From Galeruca laticollis (taxonomy: Eukaryota; Arthropoda; Insecta; Coleoptera; Chrysomelidae), in assembly GCA_963921935.1 (NCBI GenBank), contig OY998176.1, forward strand, positions 83,678,960 through 83,742,959: 64,000 nt of DNA. The letters run 5' to 3'. Position numbers and translations under genes: made by a program. How positions within the stretch are numbered: the first letter of the stretch is position 1; each line of letters opens with the position of its first letter. The notes under the pieces were generated by a model. The model worked only from the letters and a program-made list of their open reading frames with translations, was not told the origin of the DNA and did no database searches. Positions 1 through 11,257 of this stretch are shown in pieces.

Positions 1-2059
1 ATCGCCAACGCATCAGGCGAGAGTTTGGTTCCTTAAGGGAAAACAACCATTCTAACGGTTTGTGATCGGTTAAAATTTTGAATTGTCGTCCGAAAAGGTA
101 GGGGCGGGAGTATTTGCATCCCCACACAATTGCTAGGAGCTCCTTCTCTATAGTAGAGTAGTTGATCTCCGCAGAATTTAAAGTTCTGGAGGCGTAGCAA
201 ATGGGGCGATTGTCTTGACTTAAGACAGCTCCAATGGCGTACATTGATGGGTCTGTCATTATTTCGAAGGGTTTCTCGAAATTTGGATAAGCTAAGATAG
301 GCTCGGAAATTAATAGATTTTTACAGTGATTGAAACAGTTAATAAACTCCTGTGAGTGTTCTATTTTATTATTCTTTTTGAGACAGTTTGTTAACGGCTT
401 TGTAATCCTAGCAAAATTGCGAATAAATTTCCTATAGTATCCTAAGAGCCCTAAAAAGGATTTTAGATCTTTTTGCGTTTTAGGTATGGGAAAGCGTTGC
501 ACGGCTTCGATCTTTTTGGGATTTGGTTTAATCCCGTCGGGCGTCACAACGTGCCCCAAGAATTCTACTTCTCTACGCACGAATTCGCATTTATCTAGCT
601 GTAACTTTAGTCCCGCTTGTCTTAATTTTTCGAAAACTAATTTAAGGTTTTGTATGTGCTCTTGCAACCCTGTACTAAAAATAATTATATCATCCATATA
701 CACAAGGCACACCCTGTTCTGCAAATCTTTAAGAACTTCGTCCATTACCCTCTGAAAGGTACTGGGCGAGTTCTTTAGACCCATGGGCATACGTAAGAAC
801 TCGTAGTGACCATGGTCTACGTTAAATGCCGTTTTTTCTATCGAATCCTTGCTCAACTCTATTTGATAGAATCCGCTAGCAAGGTCGATGGTACTGAAAT
901 ATTGGGCACGCCCCAATTTGTCCAAAATTTCATTTATATTTGGGATGGGGTACCGATCGCTAATAGTCTTTTCATTCAGCTTGCGGTAATCTACCACAAG
1001 CCGCCATTTTTGTTGCCCCGATGCGTCTAGCTTCTTTTTTACAAGCCATATGGGTGAGCTCCACGGGCTCGACGACGGTCTTATTATGCCCTTGTCTAGC
1101 ATATCATTTATTTGCCGTTGCACCTCTTCTTTAAGGGCATACGGGTATCTATACGATTTTACGTGTACTGGAGCTTCGTCGGTGGTTTTGATACAATGTT
1201 TAACTCTTGAAGTGAACGTAAGAGGATCGCTGGGTTTTAAAAATAATTGTTTATATTGTTTACATAACTTAATTATTTCCGACTTTTCTTCCGGATTCAT
1301 GTGATCAGCTCTAATCAAGTTTTGGATTTGAGTTTTATTTATTTCAAATTTATCCGGACTATTAAAAGTTTCGAATTTATAACATTCGTAAAAATTAGGG
1401 TTATAAGGGGTTGCACTTAAGGGTTCTAATAACGTTATAGCTAAACTTTTATTTGTTTCATTAATAAACTCTACTAGTGCTAAGCCGTTATTGGCTATGG
1501 TTAGCATCTCGGGTACATATATATCACCTAAAACTATCTTATCAATTAATATTTCTCCGTTCGATACTGTAACAGGGACTTGCTTTACGATTCTTTCACT
1601 AGGGCCAATTGATATTTGGAATTTAATATCGGAAGGTTTTCTAAACTTAATTGGAATTACAGCCCTATCACTAACAAGACACTCGTTATTCAGATCTATA
1701 TTAAATTTCATGGAAATTAGATCGTTGATACCAATAATTCCATAAAAGAATTCGTGAAAATCGTACAATATGAACCTTAACATATGATTCCTGTTAAATT
1801 CTTGGAAAGCTGGTATGTCGGCTTGATACTGCACATTTTTGGTTCCCAACGAGGTTGAGAGTGATACATTTGAATTAAATATGCAATTGGGATAAAATTT
1901 TTCGGCAATGATAGGCTTTAAGATTGATTTAGTACTTCCGGTGTCTATTAGCAGATTTAATGGGGGTTTAGAAATACTGATATAGGGTAAGGGATTATTA
2001 GAGGTAATGTTCAGTTCGATTAAGTTATGGGGTTTACTGAGGCATTCTCTTGAAAATTT
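1..2059 (-). CDS. pol: Gypsy pol: protease - reverse transcriptase - RNase H (partial)
   Basis: I checked this frame triplet by triplet from 2059 to 1 and found no stop. The order is: aspartic protease with LLIDTGST (the DTG codons are at 1937-1945); a linker; reverse transcriptase with WRLVVDYRKLN, FRVPMGLKNSP-like palm motifs and the catalytic YMDD at 689-700; then RNase H beginning DPSMYAIGAVLSQ (first Asp codon at 251-253). The frame is -1 relative to gag. The TGA at 2060-2062 lies immediately upstream of the slip site, so pol can only be made as a Gag-Pol fusion. The enzyme set matures Gag-Pol, copies the element RNA and degrades the RNA strand. The integrase part is outside the window. 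No frameshift or missing catalytic residue was seen. Confidence 0.93.
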
Positions 2060-3270
2060 TCACTAACATAATCAGAATCTACATAGTTTTCTTGCTCGCG
2101 AAAATGGGGGTTTGCGTCGACGTCGCCATGCGTCGGTTCGCATTCCGTCCCAATGTAGTCGTTAGAAAATAATTCTTCAGCTATGAAATTCGACCTTTGG
2201 TCGTTATTTTGAAAATAATTGCTTCTAACATTATTGGATCTTCTACTATACGATGGGGGTAGTCTTGAATTTGTAGAAATAGCCATTGGCTCAGGTTTTG
2301 GAAGACGATGCATAGGAGTTTGATTAGGTTTGAAAACATTACGAGGAGGTCCGAAAACTTCTGAATTAGTCGGGTATTTTCTGGGTGGTAATTGTTGGGG
2401 TTGAACGTTAATGGGTTGACGAGGCCACGAAGGGCCTTGAGATAAATACGCATTAGAATTAGAGTTTGAGGGATAAGAAGAAGCTGACTGATGATAATAT
2501 TGGTTGCCGTGGTGTTGATGAGTTCGGGGGCCGTAATTCTGATTTCTGAAATTATTTTTGCTTTGGTAGGACCTTTGATCATTTGAATGAGAATAAAGCT
2601 TTTCGAAATTTTCAAATTCATTAACATAAGCAATAGCATGCTCCAGTGATGCTGATTGCTTTAAATGGATGTTGTTTCGTAAAGTACCGGTGCAGCCCGC
2701 AATGAAGGTATTTAATGCCGTATTGTCACAAAATTGCATATGTATAATTTTCTCGTTTTGGTTAAGATTATTATCATTACTAATTCTTTGTATGATGCTG
2801 CTTCTCAATAATTGCAACCTATTCCCGAATTCTATCAAACTTTCATTTTTATGAGGCCTATTTCGCGTGAGCTCTTGCGTTAAACATTCTAAATTCCGTT
2901 TGTCCGAAAAACATTGCCCAAGCGCACCTTTTAACAGTTCCCAACTATTCAACTCTACTCTATTCCCGACCATTAGTTCGGCTTTTCCGACAAGCTTACC
3001 CTGAATGCATTCAAGAATATGATCGCTCAAATCTTTATCATTATAATCCTTATACGTCGCGATTAGGTTATCACAAAGAGAAATAAGTTTGTTGAGAGTA
3101 TTCGTATCCCCATCATAAGGTTTGATATTTGAAATTTTTGACTTAAACAACTCCCAGTTGATAGGACGAGGTTCTAATTGACCGATTGGCATTTTAACTT
3201 TACTATTATTACTTTCACTGCTGATATTCAAACTTTTAAGAGATTCTACTATGGAATCAGTATCAATCAT
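2020..3270 (-). CDS. gag: Gypsy Gag structural protein
   Basis: This is a 416-aa intact ORF. The N-terminal two thirds is helical and retrotransposon-Gag-like: WELFKSKISN, then a capsid-like segment with ELLKGALGQCFSDKRN and HKNESLIEFGNRLQLLR. The last 180 residues are rich in Asn, Gln, Pro and Ser. No CCHC zinc knuckle is present, as in many 17.6/297-like Gags; nucleic-acid binding probably comes from the basic, polar C-terminus. The ATG at 3268-3270 is the first in frame after the leader. Translation normally ends at 2020-2022; a minority of ribosomes would shift at 2053-2059 into pol. Confidence 0.85.
   Translation of the reverse strand: MIDTDSIVESLKSLNISSESNNSKVKMPIGQLEPRPINWELFKSKISNIKPYDGDTNTLNKLISLCDNLIATYKDYNDKDLSDHILECIQGKLVGKAELMVGNRVELNSWELLKGALGQCFSDKRNLECLTQELTRNRPHKNESLIEFGNRLQLLRSSIIQRISNDNNLNQNEKIIHMQFCDNTALNTFIAGCTGTLRNNIHLKQSASLEHAIAYVNEFENFEKLYSHSNDQRSYQSKNNFRNQNYGPRTHQHHGNQYYHQSASSYPSNSNSNAYLSQGPSWPRQPINVQPQQLPPRKYPTNSEVFGPPRNVFKPNQTPMHRLPKPEPMAISTNSRLPPSYSRRSNNVRSNYFQNNDQRSNFIAEELFSNDYIGTECEPTHGDVDANPHFREQENYVDSDYVSENFQENASVNPIT
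2053..2059 (-). promoter_or_regulatory. Programmed -1 ribosomal frameshift heptamer
   Basis: On the minus strand the gag codons read GAA AAT TTT CAA. The heptamer A AAT TTT therefore fits X XXY YYZ in the gag frame. A -1 slip re-pairs as AAA TTT and continues TCA AGA GAA in the pol frame. The pol frame has a stop directly 5' of the heptamer and gag stops about 30 nt downstream at 2020-2022, so the overlap contains exactly one good slip site. Confidence 0.85.
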
Positions 3271-3545
3271 AAATGTTTTAATTAATTACAAAATAAAATT
3301 GTCTTAACAACTATCTTTCCCGAATTAATGAAAAATAAGGAAAAGGCAAAAAGGAAACTTAGCACTTACCTCGATGGTTTTCTGGCTAGTTGTACCTTCC
3401 TCGAGTTTTTGTCCACCACGTAACTGTACCACACAAGGGACGATTTCCACAGAAGGGATGATTTGCACTGGTTCCACTGAAGGGATGGGCTCCACTGAAG
3501 GGATGTAAGTTCGTATTTTGTAAACACGTTAGGACAACACGCGTT

Positions 3546-3563
3546 ATCCTACTGACTGCGCCA
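3546..3563 (-). other. Primer binding site, tRNA-Ser type
   Basis: The minus strand reads TGGCGCAGTCAGTAGGAT, complementary to a tRNA 3' end of the ...GACTGCG-CCA kind found in insect serine tRNAs; from my recollection of a fly tRNA-Ser it differs at two positions. It sits between the LTR and the roughly 275-bp untranslated leader before gag, as expected for the minus-strand primer. Confidence 0.75.
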
Positions 3564-3720
3564 GATATGTATTTCCAAACAGAAATACTATTTTTGAAAA
3601 AGATATTTTATTTAATTACTACAAAGAGAGATGTTATTCTCGGAGTGGTTATACAAAAACTGATTTACAAATATAAAGCAACTAAAGAACTAAGATAACA
3701 AGTGTACATGAATTCCAACT
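3564..3720 (-). repeat. 5' LTR of the gypsy element (boundaries approximate)
   Basis: Sequence between the primer binding site and the neighbouring hAT remnant. On the minus strand it contains a TATA-like TTTATATTTGTAAA and a polyadenylation signal AATAAA at 3607-3612, close to the primer site, consistent with U3-R-U5 order. Possible outer edges are AGTTGG at 3720 or TGTACA at 3708. The second LTR is outside the window, so the ends and target duplication cannot be tested. Confidence 0.5.
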
Positions 3721-3744
3721 AATGATATATGATACGGTGCAGGT

Positions 3745-4110
3745 GCAGCGAATTATTACCTCGTAACTCGCCTAATTGTAGTTCCAGCCATTGTATCCTG
3801 CATAGACAAGCACTTGCGATAAAGCAAATGCCGTCAAATTTAAAATTAGTTATGGATGAAGCGGTAAAAATAATTAATATTATCAAATCACGACCACTAC
3901 AATCCGATTGTTCTCATTATTGTGTGAAGATTATGGCAGCAAACATAAAACACGACTGCTCCATACAGAAGTGCGATGACTCTCTCGGGGTAAGACTTTA
4001 ACAATGAAATTTGAACTTATAGCCGAGTTACAAATGTTTCTTTCAGATACTTAATTTGAAAGATCGTTTGTATGATAAGACTTGGTTGTTCCGATCATAG
4101 ATAAAGGATA
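3745..4110 (+). pseudogene. hAT transposase fragment (ZBED5/SCAND3-like), middle part
   Basis: The translation gives SSHCILHRQALAIKQMP and DEAVKIINIIKSRPLQS, the conserved central region of ZBED5/SCAND3-type hAT transposases. Near 3953 the frame shifts by one and continues LLHTEVR-stop-LSRGKTLT, where the expected Trp codon has become TGA. The reading then fades after FELIAELQMFLSDT. The gene has a frameshift and a nonsense codon and is cut off from its C-terminus, which is probably the piece at 6108-6718. Confidence 0.8.
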
Positions 4111-4453
4111 GGATGGGTTCGGTTGGTTCCGACTGTCTTTTATGGCGGATATCTTTTAAAAACTGAACGAATTAAATTTATCATTGCAAGGTGTAACCAT
4201 TATCGTTTACTTGAACAAAATCCCGGCATGAGACTTCCCAAGTTAATGACACACTTTGTATAACAGAGGAAGATCAGACTATGAGACTTCAGGGCGCCAC
4301 AACCTTTTGAAACGTTACGAAATAGCACGAACAAAACTACGGTGATAAAGGTAGAAGCACCGAGTAAAAGAGTTTACTCTAAATTAAAAACTAATATTAA
4401 AAATGTTAAAATAAAATGTGCTCAAACTTAATCAAACCCGGACACGATACCCT

Positions 4454-4499
4454 GTTACGTAGTTCTCACGTAGCTGTCACGTAGCTCTCACGTAGCTGC
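4454..4499 (+). repeat. Short tandem repeat, 11-bp unit
   Basis: The unit CACGTAGCTNT recurs at 4467, 4478 and 4489, with a degenerate unit before it. It has no evident function and lies in decayed sequence between hAT pieces. Confidence 0.7.
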
Positions 4500-4707
4500 T
4501 GTGCTTACCTGAGAGTACACAAGAATCAGGGATATGTAGGAATTTGATCGTAATGGGGCACATTGTGTTGGTTCAGGTTTTTAGGTTTAAAAGGAAGGCA
4601 GTTATTTGAATTTACAAAAATGAAATTTACTGAAAGCTTCCCAACACATATGTCTCCCATATTGAAACAATAAAAAACAATTTAACTAAATTAGTAGTAT
4701 ACTTATG

Positions 4708-4899
4708 TTGTGAAAAACTTATGAGAGCCAAAAAGTTATCTGAATAAATAACGTACCTACTTAAATAGTTATTTGTAAATCAAGTGTCACACTAACTCGT
4801 TTTGTAGTACGAGTGAAGTTTCCACAACGAACCGCGAAGCGGTAAGTTGTGCAAATCACGAGTACTACAGAAAGTCATTGTGGCACAAGTTTTTCACAA
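4708..4899. mobile_element. Small foldback/MITE-like element
   Basis: 13-bp perfect terminal inverted repeats (TTGTGAAAAACTT) bound 192 bp. The interior is itself palindromic around ACCGCGAAGCGGT at about 4833-4845, with flanking GTAGTACGAGTGA / TCACGAGTACTAC arms. It has no coding capacity. No clear target duplication was found. It may have helped split the hAT gene. Confidence 0.6.
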
Positions 4900-6107
4900 T
4901 ATTTTTTATAATTCGCATTTATTTAATTATTTAAATAAAATACAATTTCATATAATCCCTGTTTTTAAACTAGGAGGAGTGGTTTGAGTTAAGTTGGCAA
5001 TTCTGTAGATTCCTAAGTGGTCAGATCACAGATGGTTTTATTCAGCACTTCTGACTTTTGACATATTATAACCGAATAATTGTGTAAATTGTAAACAAAC
5101 TTTCATTTAAGCAGAAAGAGGATGATTTTGTTTGAAAAAGAGCTTCTTCGTATATGCTCTTGCGATCTATTTATATTATATCATGAACAGAATTATTTCT
5201 GTAATACATCTTCACATAGATATCTGGTAATTTATCCCAAAAATCGAACGTTTTGTATATATTGATCCTATACAATATAAAAATAAACAATTGACCAATC
5301 ATTGATAAATAAACGTTAGCGTACTTTATTCATTAATATTTTAAATATATAAATCATTCTAATTTACCTTTAATATAATAATTTGCTAGCTAGAACAACG
5401 CTATACCATTTTATTTATAATGTGTGTCAAGGTTAAAGTCAAATGTCAAATAAAAATATAACTAAATACAATAACCAACTGTACACTAAAAATTACTATA
5501 ACAGTGTTCAAAGAGCTTCATTGTGACACTGTAAACAATGTTATGATGAAGTCTCTTTTATACGCGAATTATAAAAAAATATATCTGAAACCTGTAGACG
5601 GTGTTTTCTTTCATACAAATGAATATTATATGGGTTTAGAATGTAATTATAATGTTATTTATATTGAAAAAAAGATATTTTGCAACATGAAAAGCTCTCA
5701 AGTGTTTGCACAAAATTAAACAATGATTTGTATTTAGTTTAAAATTAATATGTAGGTATAACAGAAGGATTCCGTGACCACGTGCAACTGTAATTTGTCT
5801 CTGAATATGTGGAGGAACAGAAATGAAAGAAATGCAATAAAAATTATCTCAGCGATTATATTGAATGAAGCTTGGAGATTATAAAATACAACTTTCAACT
5901 TACCACAGCAAATTAGGAAAAATTTCAGAACAAGAGAAAACGTGAGTACGTGTTTGCTCTTCAATGTCGGTATCAGAAAAGGAATGATTTTTAGCTTATA
6001 GCGAACAGGGGGAAATTGACAAATGTCAATTGTCTCAACGTTCAGTTTTAATTCTATGGTTGGGAGTGGCTAATGAGACGGCAAGCGGAAATTACACGCA
6101 ATATATT
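4900..6107. other. AT-rich non-coding stretch
   Basis: Nothing recognisable apart from one 71-codon ORF at 5504-5719 with no motif I know. The low-complexity AT composition makes such an ORF unremarkable. Confidence 0.5.
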
Positions 6108-6718
6108 ATATTAGATCGAAACAGGTCGATGGACATGTTACAGACAACAGTGTTCCAGGCCTGTAACAAAATAACTGCTATCAAAAGAAAATTGAATTTT
6201 TGGATTATTTGCATTAGTAAGAGAAAAATAGAAAGTTTTACATCACTCAGTGAATTTGTTAGCGATAACGACGAGAAAAGGTTCATGATGATGTATTTGA
6301 AGAGTTGGTCCAATATCTCACTTCTATGCGCGCATCTTTTCAGAAGTATTTTCCCGAAGAACAAAAAACCAAAAGGAAACTAAATTCATGGTTTCTTAAT
6401 CCTTTTTTACCCAACTTGCAAAAGCCTGAAAGTATCTCAAACGAGAGATATGAATTTATTTTAGAAATGTCGTCAGATACAAGTATGGAGTCACTGTTCA
6501 AAGCGACGCCTCTCAACGATTCTTGGTGCAGAATTCGTGATGAATATCCAATGCTTGCCGAAATGGCTCTGAATATTCTTCTCCCGTTCCCAGCAACATA
6601 TTTGTGCGAAACAGGATTCTCAACCTATGCAACTACGAAAACAAAATACCGCAATAGAATAAACGCCGAACCTGATATGAGACTTCAACTAGTTTCTATC
6701 AAATTACATTACCTTTAA
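6108..6718 (+). pseudogene. hAT transposase C-terminal fragment with dimerisation domain
   Basis: The N-terminal piece reads MDMLQTTVFQACNKITAIKRKL and KRKIESFTSLSEFV. Near 6285 the frame shifts by one and continues FEELVQYLTSMRASFQKYFP, then WCRIRDEYPMLAEMALNIL and FPATYLCETGFSTYATTKTK, then RNRINAEPDMRLQL. The last part is the hAT C-terminal dimerisation block of the ZBED5/SCAND3 type. It runs in the same direction as the piece at 3745-4110 and is probably the other half of the same insertion, with about 2 kb of later sequence between. Confidence 0.85.
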
Positions 6719-8410
6719 TTATAAATCCAAAACCGTAAAAACAAACATCATCCATTTTGATTAAATCCCTTGTATAGAAATTATATATTAAACAATAAGT
6801 ATTCAAAGATACAAAAAAATATTGTTGAATGTTATGATACAATATTTACAAAGATGTTGGTTAGAATTTTTGATGCTGCAAATGTCAATATGTCTCAGCG
6901 ACAAACGCTAGCGACGGAAAGTAAAAAAAAATTTATAGAATCAATAAATGATAACTGATTAATGAATTTAAAAGACAATATAGAATTAGTGTAAATAATT
7001 AGAATAAAGAATGTTGAAAGGTTACTTAAAAGAATTTATGTAAATAGACAAGTAAATTTGTCACAACAAGAAATTATATAAAACGGAAAAATAAACTAAA
7101 CATTATCATGTCAAACACAGTTATGTATATCACCCAGTATAAACTATTTATTTCACAAAAATTCAATGAACTTTCAATGTAAAACTAACAATGTTAAGTG
7201 AAACGTATATCGGTAAATGAGTATAAATCTTTTGAAGTGTAATAAGTGAAAACGCAATTCAAATGCTACAGACAATGTGTGATTGGTTTATAAAAAAAAA
7301 TGACAAGACGAACTTTAATCAACAAAGAATAAAACAAACATTATTGAAGATAGTGACCTAAAAAAACAAAAGACTTGTTTATTGAAAAATATTGAACGAG
7401 AAAAGAGAGTTGGTGGCTTGGCGTCGTGAGAGGAAGAGTTGTTCAAGATATGTTCCTGAAATTTTGTAAAATTCCCAAATTATGATGGTAAAAGTCATAA
7501 TCCACTTATTATAACACGTTCCAGTACTTACCAAACATATACATTCAATTTTCCTGAGAGAACAATCAATATTCTCTAGATTATCTACTTTTTGAATTTC
7601 ACAAGTAGTATTCCTGTTTCCAGAGAAGTACATCCTGATTCCAGAACCACAGGTCAATGCATATTTGAATTAATATTGATCAATAATACGAGTTAATAAA
7701 CTGAATAACTTCAAAACAGTGTAAAATCTCATGAGTATAAAGAACTTTGCGTAAATGATCGATCTGAAAAAGAAATAAAAAAGGCTTAATATAGTTAATT
7801 AATTGAATAATTTTTCAATAATAATAATAAGGTTTAATTTGAAACAAACAAAGATAACTACTTTCGCCATTTATAATCACTGTAGAAAGATGCATCATTT
7901 TTCATTTATGTAATATTTTATATACATGTGTATATAAAATCTGATAACGTTTTTCTTCCGTAACAAATTGTATTTGTATGTATATATTTTTCCTCACATA
8001 AATTCTTTTATATTTAAAACCAGCCAACAACATTCGACAATAACAGCTGGATGTATGTGAAATATCCAACAAACGCAACGCGTCTATGAAATGTTTCTCG
8101 TTTACGCAGCATCATCTGATATTTGAGCCTGCGCATAGGATGCTATACATGTAAAATCTATAATTCCGTTTAGTCATCCATAGGCGTCTCATTTATAATT
8201 TGGATATAAAATTTTCATAATAAAATAAAAATTATTTTTAGAGTAAAGTGCTTCTTTTTATTTAATATGTTTAAGACATACTTGCAGAAGCCTGAACTCA
8301 AAGGGTAGAGAGTGTTTCATGCTCCCGAATCATATAATAACAAAAATTTAATAAACATTTTGAGCTATTCGATTTAAATAACTGAACCATAGACAAATAT
8401 ATAAAAAAAT
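6719..8410. other. AT-rich non-coding stretch
   Basis: No gene recognised. A 92-codon minus ORF at 7379-7657 has no known motif. A hammerhead-like string near 8085-8125 is discussed among the rejected items. Confidence 0.5.
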
Positions 8411-8473
8411 AAATTATAAAATACTAAATATTATACATTATTATGGAAATATGTACCAACGTGGACATAATAC

Positions 8474-8476
<3 letters not shown>

Positions 8477-8526
<50 letters not shown>
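8477..8526. repeat. TA dinucleotide microsatellite
   Basis: A (TA)n run inside the terminal region of PLE copy 1. Its partner in copy 2 is at 11381-11438. Confidence 0.95.
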
Positions 8527-8530
<4 letters not shown>

Positions 8531-8616
8531 GGAATGTTCTTGAACCATTATTATATTATTTTTTTGAAGTATTTTTCTTGGGAAAGGTTCAGATTAAAAC
8601 TCTTGTAAGTTAACTT

Positions 8617-8648
8617 GACGTTTCGCCTTAAATATAAGGCTTTTTCAA
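8617..8648 (-). ncRNA. Hammerhead-ribozyme-like motif, U3/A8 variant (PLE copy 1)
   Basis: Mirror copy of the motif at 11258-11289, in the same orientation as the PLE coding strand. The core reads UUGAAAA, a stem II of GCCUUA/UAAGGC, GAAAC and GUC. See the copy-2 entry for the alignment. Confidence 0.55.
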
Positions 8649-8892
8649 AAGTTTTTATTATAAATTCAAAATATAAAATACATAATTTGTAAAACAGTGA
8701 CAATACTCAATTGACATTAAAGGTGACAAATAGAATAAACGTAGTTATGAATTTTCAAAGGAGTACGTACCTTGACAACTATCTTTAATGCAATGTGTCT
8801 TACTTTATTTCTAATATTTTAATTTAGAGAGTGTTTGAAAATGTTAATGGATAAATATTAATTATATTATTGGTTTATTTTATTTTTTATAG

Positions 8893-9660
8893 TTATGAGG
8901 ATATATGTAAAAGGTTATGATAAATTTTGCTTAATTTTTCTATGTCTTTCTTATCATTCAGTGCTTCAGGTTCATTTTTTATTGCAATCATTTCTTTAAT
9001 TTTGAGTTTAGTGATGTTTTGGCCTTTGTAAATAATTTTTGTGTTTTGAAAATCAAATTCATGTTTCTCATTTGTTTCATGTGTATGAAGTGCAGTTGAA
9101 GCATTTTTTGTGTATTTATGACCATTTAATCGATTGTCTAAGTATTGGGTGGTCATTCCGACATATTTTTTTGGACAATTAAGACAAGAAATAGAGTATA
9201 TTAAATTAGATTGTTTTTTAATTGGGTTTCTGCTTTTTAAAGGTGTGAAGGCAGTTGATGTACGGTAGTGTGATTTATGACATACTTGAATATTTTGTTT
9301 TTTAAGTATATATTTTAATTTTTCTGATAATTCATTTGTATAAGGTAATGCTACATATTTTTGTGGGGTATTTATCTTGGTTTTAAATTTCGAGGCATTG
9401 TAATATTTTAATGTTCGTTGTTTTTGAATGTTTCTAATAAACTTTTGAGGATAACCATTTTCCATCAGTATTTCTTCCATTTTCTTTAAAATTTCTGGAC
9501 GATAATCAGAAGAAGTTAGTTTTATGGCTCGATCTATTAATCCAATGACTACGCTTCTCCTTTGATTTTTAGAGTGATATGAATTAAAATTTAAATATCT
9601 ACCTGACCATGTATGTTTGTTGTAAAGTTTCGTTTTGATATTGTTATTATTATTGTTTCT
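8893..9660 (-). pseudogene. PLE polyprotein C-terminus with GIY-YIG endonuclease (copy 1)
   Basis: The frame from about 9660 down to the stop at 8893 covers the end of the RT thumb/linker region (SGRYLNFNSYHSKNQRRS) and the GIY-YIG nuclease: LIYSISCLNCPKKYVGMTT, then LDNRLNGHKYTKNAS. PLE GIY-YIG nucleases nick the target so that the RT can prime. The piece lacks the RT palm and cannot act alone. About six residues differ from copy 2 over the last 195. Confidence 0.85.
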
Positions 9661-9665
9661 AACGC

Positions 9666-11013
9666 ATACAATCTCCTATTTATAAATTATCTAAATATCT
9701 AGCCAACTGTATTTCTAATATCACTGGTAAAAATGAATATTACATCAAAGATTCTTTTAGTTTTAAACAATTCATTGACAATATAAAAATACCAAACAAT
9801 TATAAATTAGTATCATTAGATGTTATATCGTTATACACAAATATACCTGTAGAATTTGCTTTAGAAGTAATTAAAGAAAAATGGAATCTTCTAAGATCAC
9901 ATACGTCTCTTTCTTGTGAAGAATTTATTAATGGAATAAAAATGATATTAAATAACAACTATTTTCAATATAAAGACAATTTTTACCAGCAAATTGATGG
10001 TTGTGCAATGGGCACACCAATTTCCTCATGTATAGCACAATTAGTTATGGAATTTTTAGAAGAACGTGTTTTACAAAATACTTCTACAGATTTAATTTTC
10101 TTTAAACGTTACGTAGATGACTGTATATTAGCTATACCAGAAAATCAAATACTGAAAATATTACATGAATTCAATAACTTTAATTCCAAACTTCAGTTCA
10201 CACATGAAATAGAGATAAATTAATTTTTTAGATTCAACACTAATTAGAAACAATAATAATAACAATATCAAAACGAAACTTTACAACAAACATACATGGT
10301 CAGGTAGATATTTAAATTTTAATTCATATCACTCTAAAAATCAAAGGAGAAGCGTAGTCATTGGATTAATAGATCGAGCCATAAAACTAACTTCTTCTGA
10401 TTATCGTCCAGAAATTTTAAAGAAAATGGAAGAAATACTGATGGAAAATGGTTATCCTCAAAAGTTTATTAGAAACATTCAAAAACAACGAACATCAAAA
10501 TATTACAATGCCTCGAAATTTAAAACCAAGATAAATACCCCACAAAAATATGTAGCATTACCTTATACAAATGAATTATCAGAAAAATTAAAATATATAC
10601 TTAAAAAACAAAATATTCAAGTATGTCATAAGTCACACTACCGTACATCAACTGCCTCCACACCTTTAAAAAGCAGAAACCCAATTAAAAAACAATCTAA
10701 TTTAATATACTCTATTTCTTGTCTTAATTGTCCAAAAAAATATGTCGGAATGACCACCCAATACTTAGACAATCGATTAAATGGTCATAAATACACAAAA
10801 AATGCTTCAACTGCACTTCATAAACATGAAACAAATGAGAAACATGAATTTGATTTTCAAAACACAAAAATTATTTACAAAGACCAAAACATCACTATAC
10901 TCAAAATTAAAGAAATGATTGCAATAAAAAATGAACCTGAAGCACTGAATGATAAGAAAGACATAGAAAAATTAAGCAAAATTTATCATAACGTTTTACA
11001 TATATCCTCATAA
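9666..11013 (+). pseudogene. PLE reverse transcriptase + GIY-YIG endonuclease (copy 2)
   Basis: First part, 9666-10223: YKLVSLDVISLYTNIP (RT motif with the first catalytic Asp), QQIDGCAMGTPISS, FFKRYVDDCILAI (YVDD catalytic pair) and LQFTHEIEIN. A one-base shift near 10221-10225 stops this frame. The rest of the protein continues from 10225 (FLDSTLIRN) to the stop at 11013 with the endonuclease LIYSISCLNCPKKYVGMTT. The organisation RT then GIY-YIG, with a YVDD box, is diagnostic of Penelope-like elements. The N-terminus is missing. Apart from one indel it is well preserved. Confidence 0.88.
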
Positions 11014-11257
11014 CTATAAAAAATAAAATAAACCAATAATATAATTAATATTTATCCATTAACATTTTCAAACACTCTCTAAATTAAAATATTAGAAATA
11101 AAGTAAGACACATTGCATTAAAGATAGTTGTCAAGGTACGTACTCCTTTGAAAATTCATAACTACGTTTATTCTATTTGTCACCTTTAATGTCAATTGAG
11201 TATTGTCACTGTTTTACAAATTATGTATTTTATATTTTGAATTTATAATAAAAACTT

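Larger units (their letters stand above)
1..3720 (-). mobile_element. Ty3/gypsy LTR retrotransposon, 5' portion
   Basis: Read on the minus strand the order is short LTR, tRNA-Ser type primer binding site, gag, a -1 overlap, then pol running off the left edge. Both gag and the visible pol (about 685 codons) are free of stops, so this looks like a young, possibly functional copy. The gag without a zinc knuckle and the serine-tRNA primer fit the 17.6/297 side of the gypsy group. The right boundary is uncertain because recognisable hAT coding sequence starts near 3750, so the LTR is at most about 180 bp. Integrase, any env, and the 3' LTR would lie left of the window. Confidence 0.9.
8411..9662 (-). 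mobile_element. Penelope-like element copy 1, 3' portion
   Basis: This minus-strand copy is truncated inside the reverse transcriptase at its 5' side (9662) and ends near 8411. It is an almost exact inverted duplicate of 10244-11503, with which it forms the arms of a 3.1-kb inverted repeat. It contains the endonuclease coding end, a terminal region with a hammerhead-like motif, and a TA microsatellite. Confidence 0.88.

Noticed and set aside
486..1745. Plus-strand ORFs over the gypsy pol
   Set aside because: They are antisense shadows of the continuous minus-strand protease-RT-RNase H frame.
8081..8125. Hammerhead-like string on the minus strand (CAGAUGA, GAAAC)
   Set aside because: Position 4 is A instead of U, stem II and stem I do not pair convincingly, and no GUH triplet follows in place. 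At best a very decayed relic.
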